64,000 bases of DNA from Oxyruncus cristatus (Eukaryota > Chordata > Aves > Passeriformes > Cotingidae): assembly GCA_013399855.1 (NCBI GenBank), contig VXAY01002085.1, positions 1,367,058-1,431,057 on the forward strand, given 5' to 3'. Positions 42,501-56,300 of this stretch are shown in pieces (position 1 is the first letter of the stretch; each line of letters opens with the position of its first letter). The notes under the pieces are model-generated. The model was not told where the DNA came from and did not search any database. It saw nothing but the letters and a program-made list of their open reading frames with translations. A program made the translations under genes and the position numbers.

Positions 42501-42752
42501 CTCTCAGTACTGCCCAGAGACAGATGAGAAGCAATGGACCCAAACTGAAAGACAGGAAATTCTACTTAAACATTAAAAAAACATGAAATTGTTCGCTATG
42601 AGGGTGGTCACACACAAAAACAGGTTGCTCAGAGCTGTTGTGGAGTCTCCACCATTGGAGATATTCAATACTTAATTGGACAAGGCCTTCAGCAACCTAC
42701 TGTCGTGGACCCTGCTCTGAGCAGAGGCTTGGACCAGACAAACTCAAGACAT
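42501..42752 (+). mobile_element. CR1 LINE 3' region fragment, plus strand
   Basis: It matches the non-coding end of CR1: a GAAGCAATGGACCCAAACTG-like block, GAGGGTGGTCACACAC, CAGGTTGCTCAGAGCTGTTG, TGGAGTCTCCACC and GGAGATATTCAATAC. It stops before the terminal microsatellite, near CTTGGACCAGACAAACTC. Confidence 0.88.
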
Positions 42753-45700
42753 ACCTGTCAGGCTCAGCCAGTCTATGTATCCTTGAAAATATAATAATGA
42801 ACAAAAATAAAAAGGTAACATGAATAGAATTGGATAAGAAGTGTGAATTCAAGAATCCTGCCTTTGTTGAGCACTGCACAGTGCCAAGCTTCTTGCATCA
42901 TCCCTTTCATTTATTTCCTGAGAGGTTGCTGAGGTCAGGTGCAAGCAAATGTAAAAGGAGGTAGAAAAGCATGAGAGTTCTCAGTTTAGCTTATTTCTGA
43001 ACATTTGATGTTCCTTTTTGACTCGGTGAGTTCTTTCCAGACATTTGGTAGCCATACACAGGACAAATAAGCTGCCAATGTCAATAACAGGAACTAAATG
43101 TCTGACAGTTGCATTCAAAAAATGTCAGGTTATATTTGATTGTCAATATAATAGCTTCCTGAATTTTGGTGATACTGGTTGAAAAAAAGAGAAAGTTATG
43201 TCAGTGGTGGCTTTTTGAAGCATAATTGAAATTATCAATCAGCTGAAATGTCTTTTGAGTTAAGCACCTTTGATTGTGATAATTATTTAGTCAGCTGATG
43301 CACAGAGAGGTACTACGTGCTTGAAAAAAGTACAGAGATGAGGTTTTATTATTGCTTGATAGATGCTGACGAGCTCTTTCTGCTGCACCATTCTTGTGAC
43401 AGGCTTCACCAGCCAGGCTGAGCTCATGAGTAAGCAGCTGCTTGCATGAAAGCCAACGATCAGCACAGTCACCCTGAGCACTTCCTTTTTGGAACCAGCT
43501 TCCAGACTAACTGAGCTGCTGGTCTGGACCTGTGTTCTGGACAATTCCAGCAGGGGTGATTGCTGTTTGCCAAATGTAATTCTCCCCTACACTTCTAATT
43601 GGATGCGATATTTGCCTCTGGTCTTGTGCAGTTCTGTGAAATGTTGTTAATTGCTTCATTTTATTCCAGAGAATGCTGTATTTCAATAAAAAATGAAATT
43701 ATGCTTCCCTCCCTTCCTCACTTGACCTTCTCTCTCTCCGGATGTAGATGTGTGCATATTTATTAACACAACTGGCTACAATTGCAAGCTATTTTTTAAA
43801 TAAAAACTTTATATAGCTTATCAGTTATTTATGATACATAGTCTAATAATTTTTAGATTTCCTGCTTTCCTAAGTATTTCAAAACAGCAGTGGAAAGCAC
43901 GGCATGTTTCTCTTACACTCAGTGATATGAGAAGTGCACCATAGCTGTGCCACAGTTACAGCAGCTTTTGTTTAAAATGCAAATAGTGTGTTGTGTCACC
44001 TCTCCTTCTCACTGGCCACTTCAGTGTCTTTTAAATCTCTACTGATGAAACTGATATTTAAAGGGCAAAACCTTAGCAATACTGCAGTAATCTAGGTATG
44101 TATTGTACCTCTGTAGAACACTTTCAGACAAAGCATTTAATTTAATTTTTAATACAAGATAAAATTAAATCAAAATAGCAGAGAGAACATACTGATCTCC
44201 ACTGATTTTCAGGGGTAAGTGTAGGGGAGGCTGGCGGGAAAAAGCGATTTGTCATTTTAGATGAGATTGAAGATCTATACCTCCAACAAAGATGAACATA
44301 TGGAAAATTTACTGCATAGTTTGAGCCTGCAGGTATGTTCTGAAATTCACCTGTGTGCTTCCTCACAAAGATGTAATTCACTCATGGAAAACACATGTTT
44401 TGGCTTGAGCTTGTGCGTAAGTGGTCACAGTAGAGCGCCTAAAGAAAGAATACTGATTTTGGTGGAAAAAAACTTACATCATTTGTCACAATTCACAGTG
44501 TTGTTTGGAGGGTTTTTTTATTCCTCTGAAATAACATTGACGTTGTGAACCTCATTTAGTTTGCTTTGTTATTGTTTACCATGACTCAGATCCCCAAAGA
44601 TATTGAGATGCCTGACTTTCAATTCAATCTGTGTTTACTGAGTCTGTTGGTTAGACTGAATTTAATATTAGATACCTATTGCATTTGAAAATCTGAGCCT
44701 AAATGCTTATGTGAGAAATAAAACTTATAAACCATTATTTTGTTTTAAAACAAATGGCATATTTTCCAATAGTTTTCTATGCATTTGACAATAACCAAAA
44801 GTGGGAACAACTTATTTTGATGCCTCTTGGTAATTTAATCTCATTTATGATTTTGGTTATAGATATACAGCTAAGGACATCAGAACACTTTAATTCTTCA
44901 TGAGCTTACTCAGACATCTGCAGATCTTCTGTATTTTGTAAGCATCTTTAATCCGAGTGAAAATATAGGAATAGATGCATCACTTTTCACATTTCTGAAG
45001 GTTAAATTTAGATTTTTTTAGCATCACTCTATTTCAGCAATAGTTATAAATGTTTCTCACTTTCATATGCAGCATAAGTATGCAAGAGAGCTGAACGCTA
45101 TCACATTTATGGTGCTAAAAAGAAAATGCCTGGAGCACATTTTGCAATATCAACTAAGCTGAAGGGATTACTTGATTTGAAGAGAGATGCTAAAGTTTGT
45201 CATGTCCTAGTCATGTCAATGAGAAATAACTTTTAGAGCTGAACTTCAAAAGTGATAAGAAATATACATGGTCCCATGCAATTTTAGATATCACTAAATG
45301 CTGTCCAAAATAACCACGTAGAAACAGCTAAAAATTTTTAACTTCAAATCACAGTGGGTTTTTATGCCAAAAATTGTGTCTTATATTTTGATTTCTGAAC
45401 AAGTAGGACAATTATTGTCATTCTATTTTCTCCTATTAAATACTCACAAGTCTTCTCAAATGATATTTTATCATTCTGTATCATTACCCTTCTTGTGGCA
45501 CGTAATGCAAGCGATACCATCTTAAGTTGCACAAGGCTGAGTATAACGTTAATGAGCTAATGACCTTTATGTATGTTGCTGCTGACATTTGGTGTCAGAT
45601 TTTTTCCACTTATCTTGGTTAATGGGTAATTCAGATACATCATGGAGGAAAATGTCACGACTGAATATAATTTGAAGGTTCACTGTCTGAATGGGTCTGT

Positions 45701-46458
45701 TCCTCTCTGTCACTGGAATTTATCAAATTTCTGAGTACATGACTTCTCATGACAAATATTGAAAAAGCTCATTGACACACAAATACAGTTGATATGTATT
45801 AGAAACTCATCCTACGGTTCAGCATCTATATATGGATTAGCAAATGGAGATATGAGTAATTGTTTTAATGAAAATTTCACCTCTGAACCACTTTCCTCTG
45901 AGTTCATTGTGAATATAATTAGGTCTGCCATAGTCTGCTCCCTGTGAGACTGCAGATAAGGCACAGAAAAAAATATTTCTTTGCTATAATCCTTCTGCTT
46001 AAGGATGATAGGGAGGCACTGATGAATTTAGTGCCATTCATGTTCTCTGAACGAGAACTCTTTAAATAATAAAATATCATATAATGTCTTTTTTAAGAAG
46101 AACTTGTTTTTTAAACAAAGAAGGGATAAATCCTTAAAACAAATGCATTAAGTAGTATCCACTGTAATAGAAGGAGAAATATATACCATGTTCTTCAATC
46201 CCACACAAACAAGGACTTGGTCATGAACTTCGTTTGACCTTTCTGTAGTAATGACTAAAGGGACACGTTTTCCATGTCTGTATGCCAGTGTGGCGCTTAT
46301 ATTGGCATTACTGTGACAGTAATCATTAAGAAAACCTTTGTCTTTGTGTGAGTGGTTGCTGAAAGATTTTGACTTTGGAACCAATTCAGGGTTATATTAT
46401 GTGTATGTATATATGTGTATATATATGAGGGATGTAGATCAGAAATAGTGTGACTATC
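42753..46458. other. Intron with no gene seen
   Basis: About 43290-43560 is somewhat GC-richer, with an 85-codon minus-strand frame I do not recognise. About 43560-43690 and 45480-45600 have TAATTG- and TTAATGAGCTAATG-like words that could be homeodomain sites, but this is weak. Confidence 0.55.
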
Positions 46459-46999
46459 TCCCTGTACTTGGCACTGGTGAGGGTGCACCTCAAATCCTGT
46501 GGCCCCTCCCTAAAGAAAGACATTGAGGGGCTGGAGTGTGTCCAGAGAAGTGCAGCAGAGCTGGTGAAGGGTCTGGAGCTCCAGTGCCAGGAGGATCAGC
46601 TGAGGGAGCTGGAGTTATTTAGTCTGGAGGAAAGGGGGCTCAGGGTGGACCTTTTTGCTCTCCACAGCTACCTGAAAGGAGGTTGGAAATTGTATTGAGG
46701 TGGGGGTTGGTCCCTTCTCCCAAGGAGCAAGTGACAGGACAAGAGGAAATGGCATTAAGCTACACCATGGGAAGTTAGATTGGATATTAGGAAAAAGTTA
46801 TTCGTGGAAAGCATATCATGCACTGTAACAGGCTCCCCAGGGAAGTGGTGGAATCTCTGTCCCTGGAGGTGTTTAAAAGACCTGTAGATTTAGCACGTAG
46901 GGATATGGTTTAATGGTGAATATGAGAGTGCTGAGTTAATGGTTGGACTTGATGTTCTTAGTAGTCTTTTCCAACCATAACAATTCTGTGGTTCTATGA
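46459..46999 (+). mobile_element. CR1 LINE 3' end, plus strand
   Basis: The first ~240 bases encode the CR1 pol C-terminus (ALVRVHLKSCGPSLKKDIEG, LECVQRSAAELVKGLE, LFSLEERGLRVDLFALHSYL) up to a TGA near 46697. The 3' region follows, ending in TTTTCCAACCATAACAATTC and TGTGGTTCTATGA. The 5' end is truncated. It is one of the better preserved CR1 copies here. Confidence 0.93.
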
Positions 47000-47959
47000 A
47001 AAGTTAAAAAGAGAGGTAAAAAAAGAGAGAAACTATCCCTCTTTCATGAATCATTTTTAAGACTTCCAGAACTCTATATTATAGGTAGTCTGAAATGGTG
47101 GTTCATCCAAATGCCTCTCATTCAAACTGTCTGCACTGTATTACTTATTAATAAAAATTATTTTGCTTTGAGTTTTTAAAGTATCTATGAATAGCTGTAT
47201 AATAGAAATACTTCAAATTTAGCTGTTGGATTTATGAATGGATCCTTGGATCCTTGGATCCAGCTTACATAACCAAATGTCTAATAGTTCTATGTCATGA
47301 TGGCCATTTATCAATTTCCTAATCTTTTTATCAAAAGTCTTGTTGAAAATCAATGCATTTTCCAAAGGTTTTAGCATATATTTTTGTTATTCCTGTTTAT
47401 GCCATGCAAGGATCACTATGCTTTTATCTGTTTCAAGAAAGTAACTCCAAAAGCCAAATTGCTGTCTTCAAGAAGTCAGAGTGGGATATATGATCTGTCA
47501 CATTTAGGTCATGAGTTTAAATTCACCCAAGCCAATTGCATCTGAAGATCATTATTATCCAATATCTCACTGAGATAGGAAATTTGTACTCCAGTGGTTT
47601 TGGTAAATAAATAAAGATTTCATTACTGTTATTCCACACTTTTCATCTTCTCTGAAGTTATCACGTCCGTGTCAGAACCTACAACTCCTTTAATTTTGCA
47701 GTTCATGCAATTTGTCTTTGTGACCCTTGAGTTCCAGACATCTCTGAATAATGTATGGTTTTCCTCTCTAGACCTCAAACTGAGTTAAATGCTCCTACAG
47801 TGCTTTTGATCAATTAGGGGCTACCACAATCAATGTCACAATGTAAAGCACAGCCCTTCATGATTAATGAGTTTCAGCTCCCATATTTCCTTTGGAGGAG
47901 CAAAGCAGAAAGCTGTTGGCACTATGTTTATTCAATAGCTATACAAAACGAAAAAAAAA

Positions 47960-48003
<44 letters not shown>

Positions 48004-51000
48004 AGAAAACAAAACTCAAAGCAAAAAAACCCAAACAAACCCAAACCAACCAACCAAGCAAAACCCCAGCAACCTAAACAAAACAAATGGAAACTAATTA
48101 TGAAGGAACATATACTTAAAATTCATTTTTTTTTACTCAACATAATTTTTTAAGTTGCTCGGATGGTTGAAGCTAAAAGAATAGTCAATTGTTCTTGAAT
48201 TCCTGGTTTGTGGTTCAAATAAAATGCAAACTAAAAATGGAATCATGAATGTTAAAGCAACTTTTTTTAATTGCTAAAAGGGAAAAATAACCATTAAAAT
48301 AGCTAAGGAAAATATTTGATTTTTCTGAATCTTTCTCCATCATCTGAAAGAAGTTGACAAGTTACATCCATAATATGTTCGTATAGAGCAAAGTAACATA
48401 ATGCGTTTTTACTATTAGTCTAGTTTGGTAATTGATGATGGAAAGAAAGAACTAACAAACTGAAACAAAACAGAACTGGTGTTCATGTGTCTTATCAAGA
48501 CTGATTTTTATAAGAACGCATTAATATAATAATTCAATAGCTTGCATGTATTTAATTGTTGGTATACTCTATATAAGTAAAAGTGAGATTTGGTAAGGTT
48601 CACATACATTGTTCATTTTATTTCTTATGACCACATTTTCAACTGGCAAAGAAGGTTTCTAATAGAATTTTATTTTTTATTTAGAAATCTTAAATTCTAA
48701 TGTCTTTTTCCTTAAAATATCATAACAGGGTTTTGCCTGTTATTATTAGAATTATTATTTTTACCTGTTAATAGTAGAATGGTTATTATTAGACTTTAAT
48801 CTTTGTTTTATGAACTTTGAGTATGGTTGTTGTTGAGGGTATTTTATGATGTCTCATTATTCTACTGACGTTAATCTATCCTGGGAAAGATACACTTTGT
48901 ATAAATGAAGTACTTAAAAAGAAAACCTTTTCATTTTTATGTTGTCTAAAGTATGTATTATTACAGTAGAAAAATGTTTCTGAAAACTGAGGTAGAAAAG
49001 ATTGCATTTTTGTGTGAGAATCCAAAAATTAATGGAGGAGGTGTGACTGTTCAGGTTTTTCTTGCTGGTCCGTTAGTACTTAAAAATTGCACAGAAGGCT
49101 TTTAATGAAGAATTAAAATGCACTTCTATATACTTTCCAGTTCAAAAGTTGGTTTCTTACAGAGGTTAGTAAGGGGATTGAATATTAAAACAAAACCCCT
49201 GAAATGTGTTTTCTCTTCAGGAGCCAAATTGAGTATCAGAAGTTAAAAGACCAGCTGTAAAAACAAACTGTGATGGAGATAAAAGTTAATTTGTATGTAT
49301 ATACATTTTAAGGAAAGTAATAATTTTCTTAATTTGAAACTTAGGTTGATAATAAGCAAAAATTTTAAGGAATACCCTCATTATTTTAATATACTGAGAT
49401 GTTTCAGGCTACAAATTACAAGGAAACCTCTGTGATCAATCTTCGGGTTTGTTTTCAGTTTTTCTGAAGACTCAAAGACTTGCAGGTTAAATTTCATATG
49501 CTTCCTGCCTCCACCCTCTATCACTAGAGACAGTTTTGTACATTATGCAAACTACTCAGAAAATTGTAGGGGAAAAATATCAATTGATTCATTAATGATA
49601 TCTCCCACAGAACCCCAGAAACTCATGTGATTTGCGAAGGCGGCCTCTTCCTTAGCTTTTTGCAGATAACTAGATTTCAGAAAATAGAAAGATCCATCAA
49701 GATACCCTTCGAAAATGGTACCTGAAATCTTAGTTCAAATTTCTTTTCGTGCTCTGTCCCTGTGAAACATGGATGTGCCTCGTGTACATGTGCCTCATGC
49801 ACCAACTGTATGACAGCAGCCATACGTGAAGGGCTCCTCTGCTGTACTTATGTCCAGGCTGAGAATCCCGTGGATGTTTCCTCATAGGCTGTGTTAAGCA
49901 CCTTGCCACTAAGTCCAGCTGTGAATTTAAAGCTAGTTACCTGAAATACAGTTCATCTCAGAACATGAATAATTGACCTGCATGCGACAGCTCTTTGATC
50001 TCAATCCCCAATGGGGTGAATTTGGGAAGAGGTGATCTAATTGTACACTGATTTCCCCTTTCTGCGGTTTTGCATGGAAATCTTGTGTATTCCATCATAC
50101 CATGGTAGAGCAATTCCCTGTACAAATGTTTCAGATAATCTTCCTGTGCAATACTTTCAAATCTTCACATGATTTCAGCCTATTCTTATCACAGTCTTAC
50201 TGTACCCTCTGATGATATGAAAAACCCAAAGATTATACCAAGTTTCATCATTCTAAAGTAGTGTTTTGTCACTTATGGACTGTTTACTCTGATTTCATTA
50301 AATGCAGCAATTAATAATGTGTTTTCTACTCATTTTACTGTTAGCAGTAGTGTTCAAAGTTATGTCACAATTATTGGTTAGAAAAAACCAAAACAGACTT
50401 ACATTTCACTTTATTGCCAGAATATTGTAATGATTTAAGTGAAAAGAGAAGAACCCTAGAAAGTAAAAGTGCTGCATTTGCGTTAGAATATAATTAAGTC
50501 CTTTTCATTACTATACTAGTATGTAATATTTATATAAAAGTAATTGTCATAATATGAAGGTACAGGTCAAAGAATACCTATGGATTGTATTTTGCTAATG
50601 TTTCCACAATTAAAGCAATTTTTAAATTACAGTTGAGAATTTAATATGTATGACTTGGAGACATGAATTTATTGAGCCAATCCATTTAACTGTGGGTCTC
50701 AGAACATCCACTGAGGCTGTGTCTTGGCATGTCATTTGGGTATCAGTCTTTTCTGCTATACAAGGTATGCACCCAAAACTATGCATCAAAACAAAATAAA
50801 TTTTAATTATATGTCCTTTGTATAGTTTTATATTTCTATTTTCACAAAAGAAGGAGGTCTTGTCCAAACCTCACGTAACAGGAGTTTGTACAATGAAGAA
50901 AAGCTTTCCTTTCCTTAAATAGCATGTAAGGTAAGGGTGAAAAAAAATCCCATAACGGTATGATTAGCACATAATAAATCACAAGGAAACAATAAGTCAT

Positions 51001-52745
51001 AGTTAACTGTCCTGGAGGACATGGAGGGGGAAATGCTTTGTGAGCACTTTGTAAGTGGGAAGTGCAAGGCGAATCCTTGATATTGAAGGATAAATGATAA
51101 GACTACTGATATACTGTGAAACCTTTTGTCTCTACTTTCATTTAGGATATGCTTGATGATTTGTATCATCAAAGTAATGGGAGGGAATTGTGAATTTGAC
51201 ACATGCATCTTGAATAACTTTTCACTTGACATGGAAAAAAATGGATTTATGCTAATAAAGATTAAAATGATAGAAATTCAAAATCACCTTAGTAGTAAAA
51301 ATGAAACTTGTCAAGACACAGATAATCTAGATGTGATGATTTGAGTAAGAAATATGATTTGAAATTGATATCCAAGAAAACAGTCTGGATGGGTGGAAAC
51401 GAATAGAGTTTTTTGGTGATGAGAGCAAGGTAGCAAGGAGGAAAAGTGTGCAAAAGTTTGTTTTTGGCAACTGAAATTAAATTTACAGCTGGATATTGAA
51501 CAAAAGTCAAATGGAGGTCTTAGCTTTGACATCCTGAATAACTTTAACATCTGAGCTAACCGCATTAACTCTTTTATATCTGAAATAAGACACAACTAGG
51601 AAAACATTCTTTCTAAAATAGTCAACTGAAACAGGTCAGTACAAATGCTGGGTTTGTTTGAGAATTTTTTCTGCAATGACTATTAGGAGAGATGTGGTTT
51701 TCTCGTATAGGTATAAGGTGTCTGAAGTTACATGTGGTAAATTTTTTGGGCAATAAAACAGTGCTTGGATGTGTTGCCATATAACAATGGAAAGTAAATT
51801 TGTTTCCTGTGGAGAGGTTTCATGAAAGAAATAATTTAAACATAAAATGCACACGGCTGAGAGGACTCTGGTAACCATGGAGAAAATTGCCACAGGATTT
51901 GCGATCATATTTTTATGTTTAGGATAGACTGAAATAGAAAGAAAACAAAGACAGCAGAAGAAAGTCGGCTTACGGAAGCTATTAAATGAAAGAAGGAAAA
52001 TGGGGCACTTGTAATATTATAATATGCAGAGTATACTAAGGAGTTTGTTTTAGTGGTTTCTGGAAGATATATGGAAACTCTACTAGAGGTAATTATAATA
52101 TTCTGTGCCCATAGAAATTGAAGAGAAAGGACAAAAAAAAAGTTACTGGAGAGGAACATCAAATGCCTTTTTCTTTAGAAAATGGAGGTGTTTTGACCAT
52201 GTTCATACTGTGAAGAGAAAGGGGACAGAGGGTGAGCAACTCTGTGGGAGAATTATTTGCAGAAAGTGGCAAGTCTCTAAATAAAATTTCCCATTGATGT
52301 TGCTCAGCTAGGTGAAATCAGACTTCTGATCTAGATGCAACATTGTTTGACACAGCTGGCCATTCATTATGCTCTTAGAGCAAGATGCAATTAAGGAGAG
52401 TGAAACCAAAGGAGAAATACAGGGACGAATTTAGATTTGGCATGATAAGCTACAGTAGGATATTTAAATCTATTTTCATGTCAGGAAACTCTTCTGAGAC
52501 ATAGCTGGGGGAATGGAAGGTGCTGAGGTGAGGAGGGTCTGGAAACAGATTGTCAACCCAGCACAAACTTAGAATTGCTTGTGGCAAGGCTGAAGCAAGC
52601 CATTGCTTGTTGAACTCCTGCATGAAACTAGATACCAATTTGTTGTGTTGACACCATCACGGTTAAAACAACCACAGAACTCATTATCTATGGGTCATTC
52701 CTGGAGCTGCAACCCCCAGGCGGAGAACTGCAACCAAAGGCTGAG
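47000..52745. other. Intron with no gene seen
   Basis: It contains three overlapping GGATCCTT-type units at about 47240-47262 and the long A run at 47951-48001. Frames of 105 codons or fewer are unrecognised. The patch just before the LTR, about 52690-52745, is GC-richer and may belong to a retroelement. Confidence 0.6.
47951..48092 (+). repeat. Long poly-A run followed by A/C-rich sequence
   Basis: The run is A9, C, then about 41 A bases to 48001. CAAA- and CCAA-rich low-complexity sequence follows to about 48092. The open frame across it is a lysine artefact. Confidence 0.9.
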
Positions 52746-52835
52746 TGTAGTGGGTTGACCCTGGCCAGATACCAGGCACCCACTAAAACCCATCTATCAC
52801 CCTCCCTCTGCAACTGGATAGAGGAGAGAAAGGAA
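52746..52835 (+). mobile_element. 5' part of an avian endogenous-retrovirus LTR
   Basis: It begins TGTAGTGGGTTGACCCTGGC and continues with a CCAGGCACCCACTAAAACCC block and CTGGATAGAGGAGAGAAAGG. I recognise this as the start of an LTR common in bird genomes. After about 90 bases it gives way to AAAAC repeats, so the rest of the LTR, and any internal viral sequence, is missing here. Confidence 0.7.
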
Positions 52836-52836
52836 A

Positions 52837-52868
<32 letters not shown>

Positions 52869-52871
52869 AAC
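52829..52871 (+). repeat. AAAAC microsatellite
   Basis: About six AAAAC units between A runs, directly joined to the LTR fragment. Confidence 0.9.
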
Positions 52872-55053
52872 AGGTAAGAATTCATGTTTATAGGAAAAAA
52901 TAATGGCAATACTAAAAAAATAATAGCAGCTTATGAATAGAATTGGATGATGCAGGTGTTAAAAGGCATAAGAGAATGGATTTTAACTTGAAAAACTTTA
53001 ATACTTTGCTAAGAAAGGGTGTGAATGGAATGTAAAGGAATCAATCTCTTTAGAGAGAATATGATGTGATAGTAGGAGAAAGGAGAGACAAAACTGAGAC
53101 TTGGGAAAATACACTTTTCCATGGAGCAGTTGTGATAATAAGGAAAAATCTTTTTGAGAGTGAAGTCATAGAAGCTATAGAAAAATTAGTGGTAAGATCA
53201 AGTTTCATTAATATTCTTGTGGCAAGTAGGAGGTAGGATAACTGAAACACATATCAAGGACAAAGAAATATGCAGTAAATATGAATCAGAAGTTATAATT
53301 GAAAGGGGGAAATGGAGAACAAACAAGTTTGGTAGATGGTGTCCAGTGGAATCATAGGAAAGGAGACATTCTGATTGAGATGGCTGGCCAACATAGTGAC
53401 AGTTGATGCAAACATGCATTTGGTATGTAACAGTATGCACACAGCTGTATTGAAATAGCTTGACTGCTTCTTGAACTGGGTACACTGGTTTGGTCTCATG
53501 GATCTGTCAAGGACATGGTGAGCACCAAGCTATTGGCTTGTCTTAACTGCCTTCAGTCTCCATTTAAATAAATGATAACAATAAAAAAAAAAATCACCTA
53601 AGAAATACCCTTATCTAATCTATAATCAAAAATGGAAGGATGAGAATTAGTAGTTTACTACTAATCATCAACTTTCTGAAAAGCAATTTAATACAGTTTA
53701 TGGGCCCAGAAATTCTACCTGACTTGGTCTGGCTGTAATGCAATCTAGTCTACAATACTAAGTTTCTACATAGACATATTTTCAAAAGTTCAAGTGGAAA
53801 GAACATATGTGAATAATTTATAGGAGGCACATTTAAGTGTTCCACTATCTTCACTATACAAATATGTTGAGATTACAGTGTGCACTTCTCTTATTTTCCA
53901 GTCAACTTTCTAGAAAGAACATGAGATTCTGACTAAGCAAACGCATTTAGCCAAGCTTGCTTTATTTCCTGTTCCTCCACGGTAGTCCACTGATCTTCTA
54001 ACAGATTCTTAATTCAACAGAGCACATTTATTCTGGAAAGAACCTCAGAGGACATATGACTACTGAAATGTTTATTTCCTAATATGAAAGTCAGACAAAA
54101 AGACCAATGAATCAGCAGGGTAGCTGTTTACAAGAGGTGATGGCAAAATGCTTTTTGTATAACAAGTTATCATCATAAACAGTATGTAATCTCAGCATTT
54201 TACCAACCCTGCCATAATGTTTTATTATATGCTTTACAGCTCCAAAAGATAAAGATGGTATGTACAAATTTGTTTGTACTAACCCAGCTGTTTTACAACC
54301 TTTTCCATGGCCATTTTTTATTGATTTTGTTGTCAGCAAGTGTAAAAAAAATAATAATAAGGTTGCAACATTTTCCTTTGTCAGAGTGGAAGCAATATGT
54401 GTTAAAGTGAAAGCGATTGAATGCTTAATCCCCACACAGGGAGAGGAAAGGTTAATGAAAGCCAGAAAAACTTTCCCAGGAGCACAAGAATACGGACAGA
54501 TAATGAAAGTAATACTGTCTGCTTCCTTTGAGTTCTTTCAAAAGTAGGAAGGTAAAAAAAGAACGGACAAAGTCCAGGAGTAGGTCTGTATTTCAAGATA
54601 GACTAGAAACTTGGAAACACACCAGGAGAGGATTAGAAAATTATACCTGGAGATGGCTGAAAATGTTCAATTTCTGTTTATCACTCCCTGGAATGTAACT
54701 GTGCTAGGAAAGCCCAGAGGCAGGACAAAATTTCCTGAAAAAAATTGACTAAAAGACGCATTCGAAATTCAGATCAGGGACACGGATTTCAGCTTCCTAC
54801 AGTAAACACAAGGGATTTACTGTTCTGGAACAGGGATGTCTCATTCCTTCTTAAATGCTGATGTATAAGTACATATATATATATTTAAGTATATATAATA
54901 AGACAATTATCTGATATTGTGTCTTCTTTAGTGAGATATCTTAGCCAGCAAAAACAGGTCTCCCTCTTTTCATTGCCCAGTAAACTTATTGGTATAAACA
55001 GTTCTTAAAAACTATGACTAAGGAGAAAAAACACAAAAACCCACAAATGAAAT
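52872..55053. other. Intron with no gene seen
   Basis: It is AT-rich with short frames and a TA-rich tract at about 54870-54900. Frames of 95 and 107 codons at 54112-54547 lie on opposite strands and are unrecognised. Confidence 0.6.
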
Positions 55054-55805
55054 CTCATAGAATCCTGAGCTGGAGGAGAACCACAAGGGTCGTAGAAGTC
55101 CAACTCCTGGCCCAGCGCAGGATAACCCCAAGAATGATATCATGTGACTGAGAATGTTTTCAAAACATTTCTTAAACTCTGTCAGGCTTGGTGCTGTGAC
55201 CACTTCCCTGGGGAACCTGTTCTAGTGCCCAGTCAACCTCTGGGTGAAAAACCTTTCCCTGATATCTAAACTAAAGCTCTCCCAAGATCTTCATGCTGTT
55301 TCCCAGGTGCTGTCACTGGCCATAGAGATATCAGTGCCTGTACTTCCGCTTGTGAGGAAGCTGCAAACCGCAATGAGGTCTCCCCTCAATCTCCTCCAGG
55401 CTGAACAGACCAAGTGACCTCAGCCACCCCTCATACAGCTTCGCCTCCAGGCCCTTCACCATCTTCATTGCCCTCCTTTGGACCCCCTCCAATGGCCTAA
55501 TGTCTTTTTTATATTGTGGTGCCCAAAACTGCCACAATATTCAAGGTGAAGCTGCTCCAGTGCAGAGCAGAGCGGGACAATCCCCTCCCTTGCCCTGCTG
55601 GTGATGCTTTACCTGATGCCCCCCAGGACACAGTTGGCCCTCCTGGCTGCCAGGGCACTGCTGACTCATATTCAACTTGTCATTGACCAGGACCACAGGG
55701 TCCCTTGCCATGTTGCTACGCTGCAGTGTCTCATTACCCAGTTTGCCTGTAGATCCAGAGTTGCCCCATCTCAGGTGCAGAATCTGGCAACTGGGACAGG
55801 GTAAC
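55054..55805 (-). mobile_element. CR1 LINE 3' portion, minus strand
   Basis: The low-coordinate end starts TCATAGAATCCTGAGCTGG, the reverse complement of a CR1 3' end. The minus strand then encodes the pol C-terminus ([21 protein letters not shown], with [24 protein letters not shown] following). The remainder to about 55805 is the adjoining internal pol sequence, closely similar to 1991-2418. It is decayed by frameshifts, and the 5' end is truncated. Confidence 0.92.
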
Positions 55806-56219
55806 CCTGCATGTCCTTCAAAATTCAGCAATGAGCTGTGTGGGGAACAGCATGGACTTCTACTCTGACAGACCCAGGTTGGGTCATATAAGGCAGGATT
55901 AAATGTCTTCTGTGTTCCATCTGTGGTCCTTTGTTGGAGGTTTTCCTTTCCCCCCCAAGAAAAACAAACCCAAACTCAAATCCACTTCTTTGTCTTTCAA
56001 ATATTTTTTTGTAATTCTGTCTCTTTCTGGCTTTCACCAGAAGTACCAAAATGGAAAGATGAATCCTTCCTGGAAAGCTTACTAGAATCTGACACCCTAT
56101 GGCACAGGGTTTTAGTGTGAACTTTTGCTGGGATCTCCCCAGTTCCCTCACGTGCACACCCACACCCGCACAGGACAGTACCAAAATTCCTTGTCAGCTC
56201 AAGCTTCATCTAGGCTGTA

Positions 56220-56244
56220 TATCTTGCTATTGAATAGCAAGATA
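56220..56244. repeat. Perfect inverted repeat, 12-bp arms and 1-nt centre
   Basis: TATCTTGCTATT pairs exactly with AATAGCAAGATA around a single G. Confidence 0.9.
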
Positions 56245-56274
56245 CATCGTGCTATATCATGCTTGTATATCATG

Positions 56275-56300
56275 CCATTGAATAACTCATTATTCAGTGG
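56275..56300. repeat. Near-perfect inverted repeat
   Basis: CCATTGAATAA (56275-56285) pairs with TTATTCAGTGG (56290-56300) at 10 of 11 positions around CTCA. It lies 30 bp from the previous hairpin. Confidence 0.8.

Noticed and set aside
47833..48153. 106-codon open frame with a lysine-rich middle
   Set aside because: It crosses the long poly-A run, which reads as lysine. It has no recognisable domain.
55541..55868. Small frames resembling those at 2.0 kb
   Set aside because: The similarity comes from both being CR1 copies, not from a gene family.
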